Below are positions 44,426-53,553 of a stretch of 64,000 nt of DNA, in pieces. The number at the start of each line of letters is the position of its first letter. Positions within the stretch are counted from its first letter, which is position 1. Both the position numbers and the translations under genes were made by a program. Source of the DNA: Aquimonas sp041395245 (lineage in GTDB: Bacteria > Pseudomonadota > Gammaproteobacteria > Xanthomonadales > Xanthomonadaceae); contig JAWLAY010000010.1 in NCBI GenBank assembly GCA_041395245.1, positions 140,868-204,867 of the forward strand, in the 5' to 3' direction. Under the pieces are notes generated by a model, which did no database searches, was not told where the DNA came from, and worked only from the letters and a program-made list of their open reading frames with translations.

Positions 44426-46819
44426 TCAGAACAAGGTGCCGAAGGTGAACTGCAGTTTCTCGATCCGGTCGTCGCGGTCTTCCTGCAACGGCTGCGCGTA
44501 GCTGATGATGATCGGCCCGATCGGCGCCTGCCATTGCAACGCGACACCGGCAGAACCACGGAATTCACGGAATTCGAAATCATCGAAACTCTTGAACACG
44601 TTGCCGTAGTCGACAAAGGCCGAGACACGCATGGACGGGGTATCGAACAGGGTCGGGAAGATCAGCTCAAAGCTTCCCACTGTCTTGAAGGCACCACCCA
44701 GCGGCTGACGGTAGTTGGGATTCAACGTGGTGGTGGCGAAGGGCCCCAAGGTGTTGGTTTCGTAGCCGCGGATCGACCGCTCGCCACCCGCATAGAAGTT
44801 CTCGAAGAAGGGCAAACCGTCCGCGACGACCTCGCGGTAGGTCGGATTGCCTTCGTCATCCAATACGGGACTACCGTCGCTGGCCGTGACCGGCAGCATG
44901 CGTGTCTTGGCATCGCCATAGCTGTCGCCGTAACCGATGTCTGTGCGAGTCAGCAATACCAGGTGACGGTTGATCGGCCAGTATTTGTTGAATTCGTAGG
45001 AGAGCTTGTAGTACTCGACCGTCGATCCGGGCAGTGCTATCTCGGCCGCCACACGCTGATAGGTGCCGCGCGTGGGGTTGAAATACGCATTGGTGCTGTT
45101 TCGCGACCAGGACAATTCGGTGCGCCAGGCATTGAAGGTGCGACGCTCCAGTGCGTTGATGTAGTCGATAATGGGCTGCGGCGTGAAGCCTTCGATGGTG
45201 GTGATCTGGTTGCGGTCAATTCCGAACGCGAGCGCGACCGTATCCGTCTCCGTGATAGGCAATCCGAAGATCGTCTTGAAGGAGCCGGTGTCAGCGGTGT
45301 AGTTGGCAATGTTGGCGTCGGCCTGATCCAGCTCGCGATAGCTCAGGTTATAGCCAACCGAGACGCCGTCTTCGGTGAAATAGGGGTCGAAGTAGGAAAA
45401 ATCGATTCGCTTCACATAGGCGTTGTTCTGTACGGTGAAGCCGATCTGGTTGCCGGTGCCGAAGAAGTTGTTCTGGGTCACCGAGACCGAGGTGATCAGC
45501 CCGGCGTACTGCGAGTAGCCCAATCCGAACTGGAAGCTGCCCGAGGTGCGCTCCTTGACGCTGATCTCAAGGTCGACCTGATCGTCCGTACCGGCGACGG
45601 CGGGCGAGTCGATGGTGACCTCATCAAAGAAGCCCAAGCGTTGCAGGCGGATCTTGGATCGGTCAATCGCGGCCTGCGAATACCACATGCCTTCGAACTG
45701 GCGCAGTTCGCGCCGCATGACTTCATCGGAAGTGCGGGTATTGCCCTTGAACACGATGCGCCGCACGTTGACGCGTTTGCCGGGCTCGACCACGAAATTG
45801 ATCGCCACCAGCCGCTTCTCGCGGTCAACGGTCGGTACCGGGGTCACCTGCGCAAACGCGTAGCCGATGTTGGCCAGCACATTGGTCATGGCTTCGGAGG
45901 TGAGTTCGAGCAGCTTGCGCGAGAACACCTGGCCAGTCTGTATGGCGACAAGCTTCTCCATGTCCTCGACCGGGATGACGGTGTCGCCGGAGACCTTGAT
46001 GTCCGAGATGTTGTAGATCTCGCCCTCGCGAACATTCGCGGTCAGATACATGTTGCGTCGATCCGGGCTGATCGACACCTGGGTGGACTCCACGGCAAAG
46101 TCGATGTAGCCGCGATCCAGATAGAACGAGTTCAATTTCTCGATGTCGCCAGACAGTTTCTCCCGCGAATACTGGTCGTCCCGACGGTACCAGGACAGCC
46201 AGTTGGTGGTGTCCGACTCGAATGCTTCGAGGATTTCTTCGTCCTCGAAACTCTCGTTGCCGACGATGTTCAGGTGCTTGATGCGGGCCGCCTTGCCTTC
46301 CTTGACGTCGATCACGATGTCGACGCGATTGCGGTCCAGATTGGTGATCGATGGCGAAATGCTGACGTTGTACTTGCCGCGATTGTTGTACTGACGGGTC
46401 AGCTCCTGGGTGACCCGGTCCAGTGCGAGCTGGTTGAAGGTTTCGCCCTCGGAAAGCCCGATATCATTCAAGCCCTTGATCAGCTCCTCGCTCTTGATGT
46501 CCTTGTTACCGGTGAGGGTGATCTTGTTGATGGCGGGCCGTTCGGTGACGGTCACGACCAGAATGCCGCCTTCCTGCTGGTCGAGCCGTACGTCGGTGAA
46601 GAAGCCGGTTCGGAACAGCGCGCGGATGGTTTGCGCGGCCATGCTGGAGTCGACGCGATCACCGCGTTCGACCGGCATGTAGGTGAACACCGTACCGGCA
46701 GCGATGCGCTGCAGTCCGTCGACACGGATGTCATTGACCACGAAAGGCGCGAAATTCTGCGCATGGGCGTTGGCGGCCATCATGGCGGCCACGAGGGGTA
46801 GCAAGGCAACTCGCTTCAT
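44426..46819 (-). CDS. bamA: Outer-membrane assembly factor BamA
   Basis: Core of the BAM machine that inserts beta-barrel proteins. The 797-residue protein has a signal peptide (KRVALLPLVAAMMAANAHAQ), five POTRA domains (about 24-420; VVNDIRVDGLQRIAAGTVFT, KINKITLTGNKDIKSEELIK) and a C-terminal barrel (VSVTQNNFFGTGNQIGFTVQ, the FYAGGERSIRGYETNTLGP lid-lock motif, and a terminal Phe). I chose the ATG at 46819 with GGAAG just upstream, over the GTG six bases earlier. Confidence 0.96.
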   Translation of the reverse strand: MKRVALLPLVAAMMAANAHAQNFAPFVVNDIRVDGLQRIAAGTVFTYMPVERGDRVDSSMAAQTIRALFRTGFFTDVRLDQQEGGILVVTVTERPAINKITLTGNKDIKSEELIKGLNDIGLSEGETFNQLALDRVTQELTRQYNNRGKYNVSISPSITNLDRNRVDIVIDVKEGKAARIKHLNIVGNESFEDEEILEAFESDTTNWLSWYRRDDQYSREKLSGDIEKLNSFYLDRGYIDFAVESTQVSISPDRRNMYLTANVREGEIYNISDIKVSGDTVIPVEDMEKLVAIQTGQVFSRKLLELTSEAMTNVLANIGYAFAQVTPVPTVDREKRLVAINFVVEPGKRVNVRRIVFKGNTRTSDEVMRRELRQFEGMWYSQAAIDRSKIRLQRLGFFDEVTIDSPAVAGTDDQVDLEISVKERTSGSFQFGLGYSQYAGLITSVSVTQNNFFGTGNQIGFTVQNNAYVKRIDFSYFDPYFTEDGVSVGYNLSYRELDQADANIANYTADTGSFKTIFGLPITETDTVALAFGIDRNQITTIEGFTPQPIIDYINALERRTFNAWRTELSWSRNSTNAYFNPTRGTYQRVAAEIALPGSTVEYYKLSYEFNKYWPINRHLVLLTRTDIGYGDSYGDAKTRMLPVTASDGSPVLDDEGNPTYREVVADGLPFFENFYAGGERSIRGYETNTLGPFATTTLNPNYRQPLGGAFKTVGSFELIFPTLFDTPSMRVSAFVDYGNVFKSFDDFEFREFRGSAGVALQWQAPIGPIIISYAQPLQEDRDDRIEKLQFTFGTLF

Positions 46820-46973
46820 TGTCACTTCCGAAGTTAGGCACCCGAAAAGCCGAAGCCGTTCAGGCGAAGCCCGCAGAGCGGATCGGGCTGGCGGGGCCAG
46901 ACGACCATTCCTGCGGGAACATGAAGCAAGCGATGCCGGGCCAGCCCGCCTGCCACAGGTGGAAATCCGTCGC

Positions 46974-48323
46974 TCAGGATGCGACCAGACGGAGGATGTC
47001 GTTGTAGAAGGCGATTCCCATCAATCCCGCAAGGAAAACCATCCCAACATACTGTCCAACCATCATGGTGCGCTCACTGACCGGGCCACCCTTGATCATT
47101 TCGATAAGGTAATACAGCAGGTGTCCGCCGTCCAAGATCGGGATCGGCAGCAGATTCATGATGCACAGGCTCAAGGACAGGACGGCAAGGAAAAACAGGA
47201 ACCAGGCCGCACCCATTTGTGCCGAGGCGTTGGCATATTGCGCGATGGAGATCGGGCCGGACAGGTTTTGCGTTGAGGCAACGCCGGTCACCAGCCGGAA
47301 AAGCATGCCGACACTGGACTCCGTCAGACGCCAGGTTTCAGCCAGACTTGCACCAATCGCCGCCAGCGGGCCGTATCGCAGCTTGGCATCATGCGGTGCG
47401 CTGACACGCGCGACCTCGACGCCCATCAGCCAGCGCTGTGTCTTGGCGTCGAAATTGGGCTGCAACGTCATCGCGCTGACTTCGCTGTTGCGGCGGATAC
47501 GGACGGTCACTGAAGCGGATCTCGATGCGGCGGTCTGCAGTGCATCGGGAACCTCATCCCAGTAGCTGATTTCGCGATCATCGATGGCGAGAATCACATC
47601 ACCGGCTTGCAGTCCGGCGGTGGCAGCAGCGGAGTCATCCGACACCTTGCCGATCTTCGCGCGCAGGAGCATTTGCTGTGGAACCATGCCGATGTCGCCA
47701 AATAGTCGGCTTTCGTCGGATTCCACAGGGAGTTGCGAGAGATCGAGCGTCGCCGTGCGGGGTGAGTCCGAACCGTGTTGCACTTCCACGCTGACCGGTT
47801 GCCGATCCAGTCCTGCCGCCAGCAGCAGCATGTTCGCATCCGTCCAGGTCTGGACTTCGCGACCACCGATACGCAGCAAGCGGTCGCCTTCTTCGATCCC
47901 TGCCTGCGCCGCGACACCGGTACTTCGACCGACGATAGGCAGATAGTCGTTCTTTCCGAGGACGAACATCCCCCACAGCAGCAGGACACAGAGCAGCAGG
48001 TTGAATGCCGGTCCGGCCGCGACGATGGCAAAGCGCTGCCAGACCGGTTTGCGATTGAATGCGGCGTCCAAGGCATGCGGCGGCACGTCGTATTCGCGCT
48101 CATCCAGCATCTTGACGTAGCCACCCAGCGGGATAGCGGCGATCACGTATTCCGTACCGTCCTTGCCGGTTCGCGACCAGAGGGGTTTGCCAAAGCCGAC
48201 CGAGAAACGCAGCACGCGCACACCAAAGCGGCGGGCGACCCAGAAGTGGCCAAATTCATGGAAGGTGACCAAGACGCCGAGACTGACGATCAACCACCAG
48301 ATAGAGCCGAATAGTTCCTGCAT
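46974..48323 (-). CDS. rseP: Site-2 intramembrane protease RseP
   Basis: Zinc protease that cuts the anti-sigma factor RseA in the sigma-E envelope stress pathway. The 449-residue protein has the active site FHEFGHFWVARRFGVRVLRF near the start (HExxH at about 22-26), two PDZ domains in the middle (about 115-310; GIEEGDRLLRIGGREVQTWT, AGLQAGDVILAIDDREISYW) and the C-terminal metal site NLLPIPILDGGHLLYYLIEM. A 154-base gap separates it from bamA. Confidence 0.96.
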   Translation of the reverse strand: MQELFGSIWWLIVSLGVLVTFHEFGHFWVARRFGVRVLRFSVGFGKPLWSRTGKDGTEYVIAAIPLGGYVKMLDEREYDVPPHALDAAFNRKPVWQRFAIVAAGPAFNLLLCVLLLWGMFVLGKNDYLPIVGRSTGVAAQAGIEEGDRLLRIGGREVQTWTDANMLLLAAGLDRQPVSVEVQHGSDSPRTATLDLSQLPVESDESRLFGDIGMVPQQMLLRAKIGKVSDDSAAATAGLQAGDVILAIDDREISYWDEVPDALQTAASRSASVTVRIRRNSEVSAMTLQPNFDAKTQRWLMGVEVARVSAPHDAKLRYGPLAAIGASLAETWRLTESSVGMLFRLVTGVASTQNLSGPISIAQYANASAQMGAAWFLFFLAVLSLSLCIMNLLPIPILDGGHLLYYLIEMIKGGPVSERTMMVGQYVGMVFLAGLMGIAFYNDILRLVAS

Positions 48324-48338
48324 GCGGATTCCGTGGGG

Positions 48339-49505
48339 TCAGTGGTGAGTGTAGGGTTCGAGGCGGACCCGGCGATCAAGTTCCAGCAAGTCTTCGAGCG
48401 TGGATGCCTGCTCACGTGAAAACCGCTCCAGCATGTGCTGGACGTGATCGGCGATGGCTAGAAAACGCAATTGCCCCTGAAGAAAGCCTGAAACGGCGGT
48501 CTCGTTGGCGGCATTCAGGACCGTCGTCGCGCTGGGGCCGCTGCGCAGCGCCTGGTAGGCCAGATCGAGACAGGGAAAGGCTTCCCGGTCGGGCGCCTCA
48601 AAGTCGAGCCGGGCGACTTGCAGCAAGTCCAGCGGCGTCACGCCAGACTCGATGCGATCCGGCCAGGCCAATCCGTAGGCCAGTGCGGTGCGCATGTCCG
48701 GGGTGCCCAGTTGCGCCAGCATGGAGCCGTCCGCGTAGTCGACCAGCGAATGAATGATGCTCTGCGGATGCACGACGACCTCGATCCGGTCAGGGGCGGC
48801 ACCAAACAGCCAGTGCGCCTCGATGACCTCCAGACCCTTGTTCATCAGTGTCGCGGAGTCGACGGAGATTTTCTGTCCCATCTGCCAGCGTGGATGGGCG
48901 CAGGCTTGCTGGGGCGTGATGGTTTCCAGCTGTGCGCGACGCCAGCCCTTGAACGGTCCGCCGGACGCCGTCAGCACCAGTCGGCGAATTTGGGCCGAGT
49001 TCGCCCAACCGAGCGCGGGCGCGGGCAGGCATTGGAACAGCGCGCTGTGCTCGCTGTCGATCGGGATCAGTTCGCCACCGCCTTCACGGATCGCCTGCAT
49101 CAGCAGGACACCGGCAACGACGATGGATTCCTTGTTGGCGAGCAGCAGGCGCTTGCCGGCACGCGCCGCCGCCAAGGTGGAGGGCAGGCCGGCTGCGCCC
49201 ACGATCGCCGCAACGACGACGTCTACCGTTTCCAGTCTGGCCGCCTGAACCAAGGCATCCGGTCCACCGAGCGCTTCGGTTGACAGGCCGAGCGCGCGCA
49301 ATCCGTCGCGCAAGGCAACCAGATGGCGGGCGTCATTGATGATGGCGAGCGTCGGTCTGAATCGGGCACACAGGCGCAGCAGCGGCTCGACTTGTGAATT
49401 GGCCGAAAGCACTTCCGCGCGGAAGCGATCCGGGTGCCGTGCGATGACATCTAACGCGCTGCTGCCAATCGAGCCGGTCGCGCCGAATACGGCAATCCGT
49501 TTCAC
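48339..49505 (-). CDS. dxr: 1-deoxy-D-xylulose 5-phosphate reductoisomerase
   Basis: Makes methylerythritol 4-phosphate in the MEP isoprenoid pathway. The 388-residue protein has RIAVFGATGSIGSSALDVIA (NADPH site), LLANKESIVVAG, the metal/substrate region IPIDSEHSALFQCLPA and LTASGGPFKGW, and HPRWQMGQKISVDSATLMNK. I chose the GTG at 49505, which overlaps the cdsA stop and gives the usual N-terminus; the frame upstream is extension within cdsA. Confidence 0.95.
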   Translation of the reverse strand: MKRIAVFGATGSIGSSALDVIARHPDRFRAEVLSANSQVEPLLRLCARFRPTLAIINDARHLVALRDGLRALGLSTEALGGPDALVQAARLETVDVVVAAIVGAAGLPSTLAAARAGKRLLLANKESIVVAGVLLMQAIREGGGELIPIDSEHSALFQCLPAPALGWANSAQIRRLVLTASGGPFKGWRRAQLETITPQQACAHPRWQMGQKISVDSATLMNKGLEVIEAHWLFGAAPDRIEVVVHPQSIIHSLVDYADGSMLAQLGTPDMRTALAYGLAWPDRIESGVTPLDLLQVARLDFEAPDREAFPCLDLAYQALRSGPSATTVLNAANETAVSGFLQGQLRFLAIADHVQHMLERFSREQASTLEDLLELDRRVRLEPYTHH

Positions 49506-50314
49506 AGCAGGGTCCACTTCAGGATGACGAACATCGGCAGCGCGGCGAACAGACTGTCGAGTCGATCCAGCACGCCACCGTGGCCGGGGATCAGGTGACC
49601 GGAGTCCTTGGCGCCTGCATGGCGCTTGATCAGGCTTTCGCAAAGATCACCGACCACCGAGATCAGCATCGAAATGGCGGTTGCCAACAGCAATCCGGCA
49701 CTGCCGCGCAGGCCAAGATCCATCAGCAGGGCCATGGCCAGCGCGAGCAGTAGCGATGCCACCAGTCCGCCCCACAATCCGGCCCAGGTCTTGCCTGGGC
49801 TGATGTTCGGCGCAAGCTTGCGCCCGCCCCAGCGGGTACCGGCGAAGTACGCGCCCGAGTCGGCCACCCAGACGATCATGACGGCGAACAGCGCCCAGGC
49901 CGGTCCCTGCTCGGGTTCGGCATGCAGCAGCGCCAGCGCGCTCCAGGCCGGGACGACCATCAGCAGTACCACCACGTATTTCCACAGCCGAACGCCATTG
50001 GTCCGTTGCGCGCCGATCTGCGGAAAGAACATCCACGCGGTCGCCACCAGCCACCACAGAACGCCCGCAAGAACGACCAGCGGAAACAACTGCGGCCAAC
50101 CGAACTGGGCCAGCCAGGCCATGATGGCAACCGGCGGCAACAGCAGAATGGCGCGTGCCAGATGAGTACGGAAGCCGATCAACCGAGTCCATTCCCAGAC
50201 GCCCGCCAACAGCAGTAGGGCGATGACAGGCAGCAACCATCGGGTTGGCGCGAAAAGCAGCAGGCTGATCGCCAGCGGCGCAAGAAGCAGTGCGGTAAGA
50301 ATGCGTTGTTTCAC
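49502..50314 (-). CDS. cdsA: Phosphatidate cytidylyltransferase
   Basis: Makes CDP-diacylglycerol, the precursor of all phospholipids. The 270-residue membrane protein has multiple hydrophobic segments (LALSLLLFAPTRWLLPVIAL) and the C-terminal signature: ISPGKTWAGLWGGLVAS, SVVGDLCESLIKRHAGAKDS and GHLIPGHGGVLDRLDSLFAA. It overlaps uppS and dxr. Confidence 0.96.
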   Translation of the reverse strand: MKQRILTALLLAPLAISLLLFAPTRWLLPVIALLLLAGVWEWTRLIGFRTHLARAILLLPPVAIMAWLAQFGWPQLFPLVVLAGVLWWLVATAWMFFPQIGAQRTNGVRLWKYVVVLLMVVPAWSALALLHAEPEQGPAWALFAVMIVWVADSGAYFAGTRWGGRKLAPNISPGKTWAGLWGGLVASLLLALAMALLMDLGLRGSAGLLLATAISMLISVVGDLCESLIKRHAGAKDSGHLIPGHGGVLDRLDSLFAALPMFVILKWTLL

Positions 50315-51087
50315 GCCTTGGAGTCCGGAATGGGGTCGCCGACCCGACCGAATCGACGTTCCCGCTGCGCAAAGTCATCCAGCGCGGCTTGCAGAACCTC
50401 GACCGTCAGATCAGGCCACAGGGTTTCGGTGAAATACAACTCGGTGTAGGCCAGTTGCCACAGTAGGAAGTTGCTGATCCGGTGATCGCCACCGGTACGG
50501 ATGAACAGATCGGGTGCGGGCAGCTCGGACAGTGAAACATGCTGGTCGACCAGTGACTCATCGATCTGCTCGATGCGGATCTCGCCAGCGCTCAGTTTTC
50601 GGGCGATCGTTCGCATCGCCTGGGTGATGTCCCAGCGACCGCCGTAGCTCGCGGCGATGCACAGATTCAGGCGTCGGTTTTCATGCGTGTGAATCTCCGC
50701 GTGATCCATGCGGGCCTGCAGTTCGGGCGAAAAATCCTCTCGCGCACCGATAAAGCGAAGACGGACACCGCGCCGATGCAGTTCCTCCAGTTCGCGATCC
50801 AGCACGCGCAGGAACAGACTCATCAATGCCGACACTTCGTCGGGGGGGCGATGCCAGTTTTCGCTTGAGAACGCGAACAACGTGAGCGTCTCGATGCCCT
50901 GCGAAAGACAGAAATCGATGCTGAGGTTGACAGCGCGTGCGCCAGCGCGGTGTCCCAGCGTGCGCGGGCGATGACGTGCCTTTGCCCATCGCCCGTTGCC
51001 ATCCATGATGATGGCAACGTGAGCGGGCTTGTGCGGCCGGCTATGGGAAGGCGGTTGGCTCATGCCGGGTCCGGCAGCGAGGCTCAA
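50311..51087 (-). CDS. uppS: Undecaprenyl diphosphate synthase
   Basis: Makes the C55 lipid carrier precursor for peptidoglycan and O-antigen. The 258-residue protein has HVAIIMDGNGRWAKARHRPR (catalytic Asp), HRAGARAVNLSIDFC, LTLFAFSSENWHRPPDEV and the C-terminal DLFIRTGGDHRISNFLLWQL and FTETLWPDL. It overlaps frr and cdsA. Confidence 0.97.
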   Translation of the reverse strand: MSLAAGPGMSQPPSHSRPHKPAHVAIIMDGNGRWAKARHRPRTLGHRAGARAVNLSIDFCLSQGIETLTLFAFSSENWHRPPDEVSALMSLFLRVLDRELEELHRRGVRLRFIGAREDFSPELQARMDHAEIHTHENRRLNLCIAASYGGRWDITQAMRTIARKLSAGEIRIEQIDESLVDQHVSLSELPAPDLFIRTGGDHRISNFLLWQLAYTELYFTETLWPDLTVEVLQAALDDFAQRERRFGRVGDPIPDSKA

Positions 51088-51641
51088 ACAGCCATCAACT
51101 CGTCTTCTTTGGCCTTGGTGACGGCGTCGACGTCCTTGACGGCCTTGTCGGTGAGCACCTGGATGTCAGTTTCAGCGCGACGCTCTTCGTCTTCGCTGAT
51201 CGCCTTTTCCTTGAGCAGTTCCTTGACCTGATGCATGGCATCACGGCGGATGTTGCGGATCGCGACCTTGGTGTTCTCACCTTCGCCCGCCACATGCTTG
51301 GCCAGTTCCTTGCGGCGTTCTTCGGTCAACGGCGGCAGATTGATGCGGATGACCTGCCCAGCGGTATTCGGGGTCAGCCCAAGATCCGAGGCGAAAATCG
51401 CTTTTTCCACTGCCGCCACCATGGCCTTTTCCCATGGTGTGATGGTGAGCGAGCGTGCGTCGGCGATGGCAACCGTTGCGACCTGCGACAGCGGCATGTC
51501 AGAACCGTAGTAGTTCACCTTGATGTTGTCGACGAGCGCGGTTGATGCGCGCCCGGTGCGCAACTTGGTCAGTTCGAAGCGCAGCCCTTCAATGCTCTTC
51601 TGCATGCGCGCCTGGGCGTCTTTCTTGATGTCATTGATCAT
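51084..51641 (-). CDS. frr: Ribosome recycling factor
   Basis: Splits post-termination ribosomes with EF-G. The 185-residue protein has INDIKKDAQARMQKSIEGLR, FELTKLRTGRASTALVDNIK, the loop NYYGSDMPLSQVATVAIADA and the terminal helix KAVKDVDAVTKAKEDELMAV. Length is exactly that of the family. It lies 69 bases after pyrH. Confidence 0.97.
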   Translation of the reverse strand: MINDIKKDAQARMQKSIEGLRFELTKLRTGRASTALVDNIKVNYYGSDMPLSQVATVAIADARSLTITPWEKAMVAAVEKAIFASDLGLTPNTAGQVIRINLPPLTEERRKELAKHVAGEGENTKVAIRNIRRDAMHQVKELLKEKAISEDEERRAETDIQVLTDKAVKDVDAVTKAKEDELMAV

Positions 51642-51710
51642 GGTGGGGGCCTGGTAGTCCTGATTGGAGGGCGATTATAGGTGCTGAAACAGCGCGGCAC
51701 GTGGTATGGA

Positions 51711-52436
51711 TCAGCCGCGGTCCACCAACGTGCCAATCGGTTCACCTTGCAGAATCCGCATCAAGTCGCCTGGGCGGGTCATGTCGTAGATGCGCATTGG
51801 CATGCCGTAGTCACGGCACAGCGCGATGGCGGCCGTGTCCATGACCTGCAGATTGCGCGCGATCACGTCGTCGTAGGTCAGATGCTCGTAGCGCTGGGCG
51901 TTGGGATTTTTCTTGGGATCGCTGTCGTACACCCCATCCACTTTGGTGGCCTTGAGCATCAGGTCCGCGTTGATTTCGACGGCACGCAGGGCGGCGGCCG
52001 AATCGGTGGTGAAAAACGGGTTGCCCGTGCCGGCGGCGAAAATGGCGATGCGGCCTTTTTCGAGGTGCCGTACCGCGCGTCGACGGATGTAATCCTCAGC
52101 GACCGCGTTGATCTTCACGGCGCTCATCACGCGGGCGTAGGCGCCCTGCTTTTCCAGCGCATCCTGCATCGCCAGCGCGTTCATGATGGTCGCCAGCATT
52201 CCCATGTGATCGCCGGTGACTCGGTCCATGCCGCCAGCGGCAAGGCCCGCACCGCGAAAAATGTTGCCGCCGCCGATGACCAGACCGATCTGCGCGCCCG
52301 CCTTGTTGACCTCGATGACCTCGGCGGCGATCCGGCTGATGACGTCGGGGTCGATTCCGTAGTCGAAGCGACCCATCAGGGCCTCGCCGGAAAGTTTCAG
52401 AAGCACGCGCCGGTATTGCAAAGGTCGGGTATTCAT
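51711..52436 (-). CDS. pyrH: UMP kinase
   Basis: Phosphorylates UMP to UDP. The 241-residue amino-acid-kinase-fold protein has RVLLKLSGEALMGRFDYGID, GLVIGGGNIFRGAGLAAGGM, DHMGMLATIMNALAMQDALE, AAGTGNPFFTTDSAAALRA and KATKVDGVYDSDPKKNPNAQ. I chose the ATG at 52436, the family start. The usual rpsB-tsf genes are not upstream; an FHA-GGDEF gene is there instead, about 100 bases away. Confidence 0.96.
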   Translation of the reverse strand: MNTRPLQYRRVLLKLSGEALMGRFDYGIDPDVISRIAAEVIEVNKAGAQIGLVIGGGNIFRGAGLAAGGMDRVTGDHMGMLATIMNALAMQDALEKQGAYARVMSAVKINAVAEDYIRRRAVRHLEKGRIAIFAAGTGNPFFTTDSAAALRAVEINADLMLKATKVDGVYDSDPKKNPNAQRYEHLTYDDVIARNLQVMDTAAIALCRDYGMPMRIYDMTRPGDLMRILQGEPIGTLVDRG

Positions 52437-52538
52437 GGCGTGACTCCTGTCTGGGCAAACCGACGCATTGTAGTGCAAGCCGCTACCGCGCGTCCTATCG
52501 AATCCGCGCGCTGATTCGGCTGATGTCGTCGTATCGGG

Positions 52539-53459
52539 CTATCCGGGCGGCACGTCCTCGCAGATACATGCGTCGTGGGTGCACAGGCAAACCCGGTTTC
52601 GTCCGCCATCTTTGGCGTGATAGAGCGCCTTGTCGGCGTTGCGCATCAGGCTGCTGCGATCACTGGCATGTGGCCCCAGACCGGCAATGCCGATACTCAC
52701 GGTCAGGTGGCGCGCTTCGCCGTCCAGCATGAAGGTCTCGGCAGCAATGGCTTCACGCAGGCTGTTGGCGAACCGGGTGGCGTTCTCGGCAGCGGTTTCC
52801 GGCAGCACAATGGCAAACTCTTCGCCGCCGATTCGGGCGGCCAGGTCTTCCCGCCGCAAATGGCCGCGAATCACCGCCGCCATCTGCTTCAGCACCAGAT
52901 CGCCTGCGATGTGACCGAACTGGTCGTTGACCGGCTTGAAATGATCGATGTCGATCAGGCACAGCGACATGTCGCGCGCGTGGCGCAGCGAGCGAACGAT
53001 CTCGACGTCAATCTGTGCCGCGAAATGACGCCGGTTGGCGAGTTCGGTCAGCCCATCCTGAGTGGCGAGCTGATACACCTCCTCGTGGTAACGCGCTTCA
53101 AGGCTCTCGTGGCTGATGAACTTGAGCAGGGTTTCGCCAATCGTGAGGTGATCGCCATCGCGCAGCTCCATGCGCTCCACCGGTCGGTCATTGACCCGGG
53201 TGCGATTGGTCGCGCCGAGGTCACGGACCCAGTAGCGCCCTTCCTCGCGCCAGACTTCGCAATGGCGTCGGGAGATGCTTGGGTGGGCGATCAGCAGGGT
53301 GCAATCCGGCGCACGGCCGATTCTGACGACGTCCTCGCGCACGTCCTGCCGCTTTCCCAGGCCTTCGCCGTGAATCACCACCAGACAGGCAGAGCTGGGC
53401 ACGGGCGACAAGGGCCCCGGACTGTAGACGGTGCGCTGGGTGGTTGGGTGCTCGTGCAT
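52539..53459 (-). CDS. FHA-GGDEF diguanylate cyclase
   Basis: The 306-residue protein joins a phosphothreonine-binding FHA domain (about 26-115; VVRIGRAPDCTLLIAHPSIS, RRHCEVW, LGATNRTRVND) to a GGDEF domain (about 130-295; TQDGLTELANRRHFAAQIDV, LIDIDHFKPVNDQFGHIAGD, GGEEF at 211-215). The key FHA residues (GR, S63, H66, TN) and the inhibitory RxxD site (202-205) are in place, so it should both bind a phosphothreonine partner and make c-di-GMP under product control. The ATG at 53459 skips a non-conserved extension. It is divergent, 94 bases apart, from a Ser/Thr kinase. Confidence 0.92.
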   Translation of the reverse strand: MHEHPTTQRTVYSPGPLSPVPSSACLVVIHGEGLGKRQDVREDVVRIGRAPDCTLLIAHPSISRRHCEVWREEGRYWVRDLGATNRTRVNDRPVERMELRDGDHLTIGETLLKFISHESLEARYHEEVYQLATQDGLTELANRRHFAAQIDVEIVRSLRHARDMSLCLIDIDHFKPVNDQFGHIAGDLVLKQMAAVIRGHLRREDLAARIGGEEFAIVLPETAAENATRFANSLREAIAAETFMLDGEARHLTVSIGIAGLGPHASDRSSLMRNADKALYHAKDGGRNRVCLCTHDACICEDVPPG

Positions 53460-53553
53460 AGGCGGACTTCGACCCGGAGATTGCCAAACTATTCGCGAAG
53501 CGGCGGCCAAGCCTATCATCCGCCCTGCTCACCGACCTGGCAGACGTTCGCCC

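Noticed and set aside
43955..46801. A 948-codon open frame on the plus strand opposite bamA
   Set aside because: It is antisense to a clear BamA gene, shows no domain and arises from the GC-rich codon pattern. Similar long shadows lie opposite cbbL (26052-27794) and the acetyltransferase (35588-37708).
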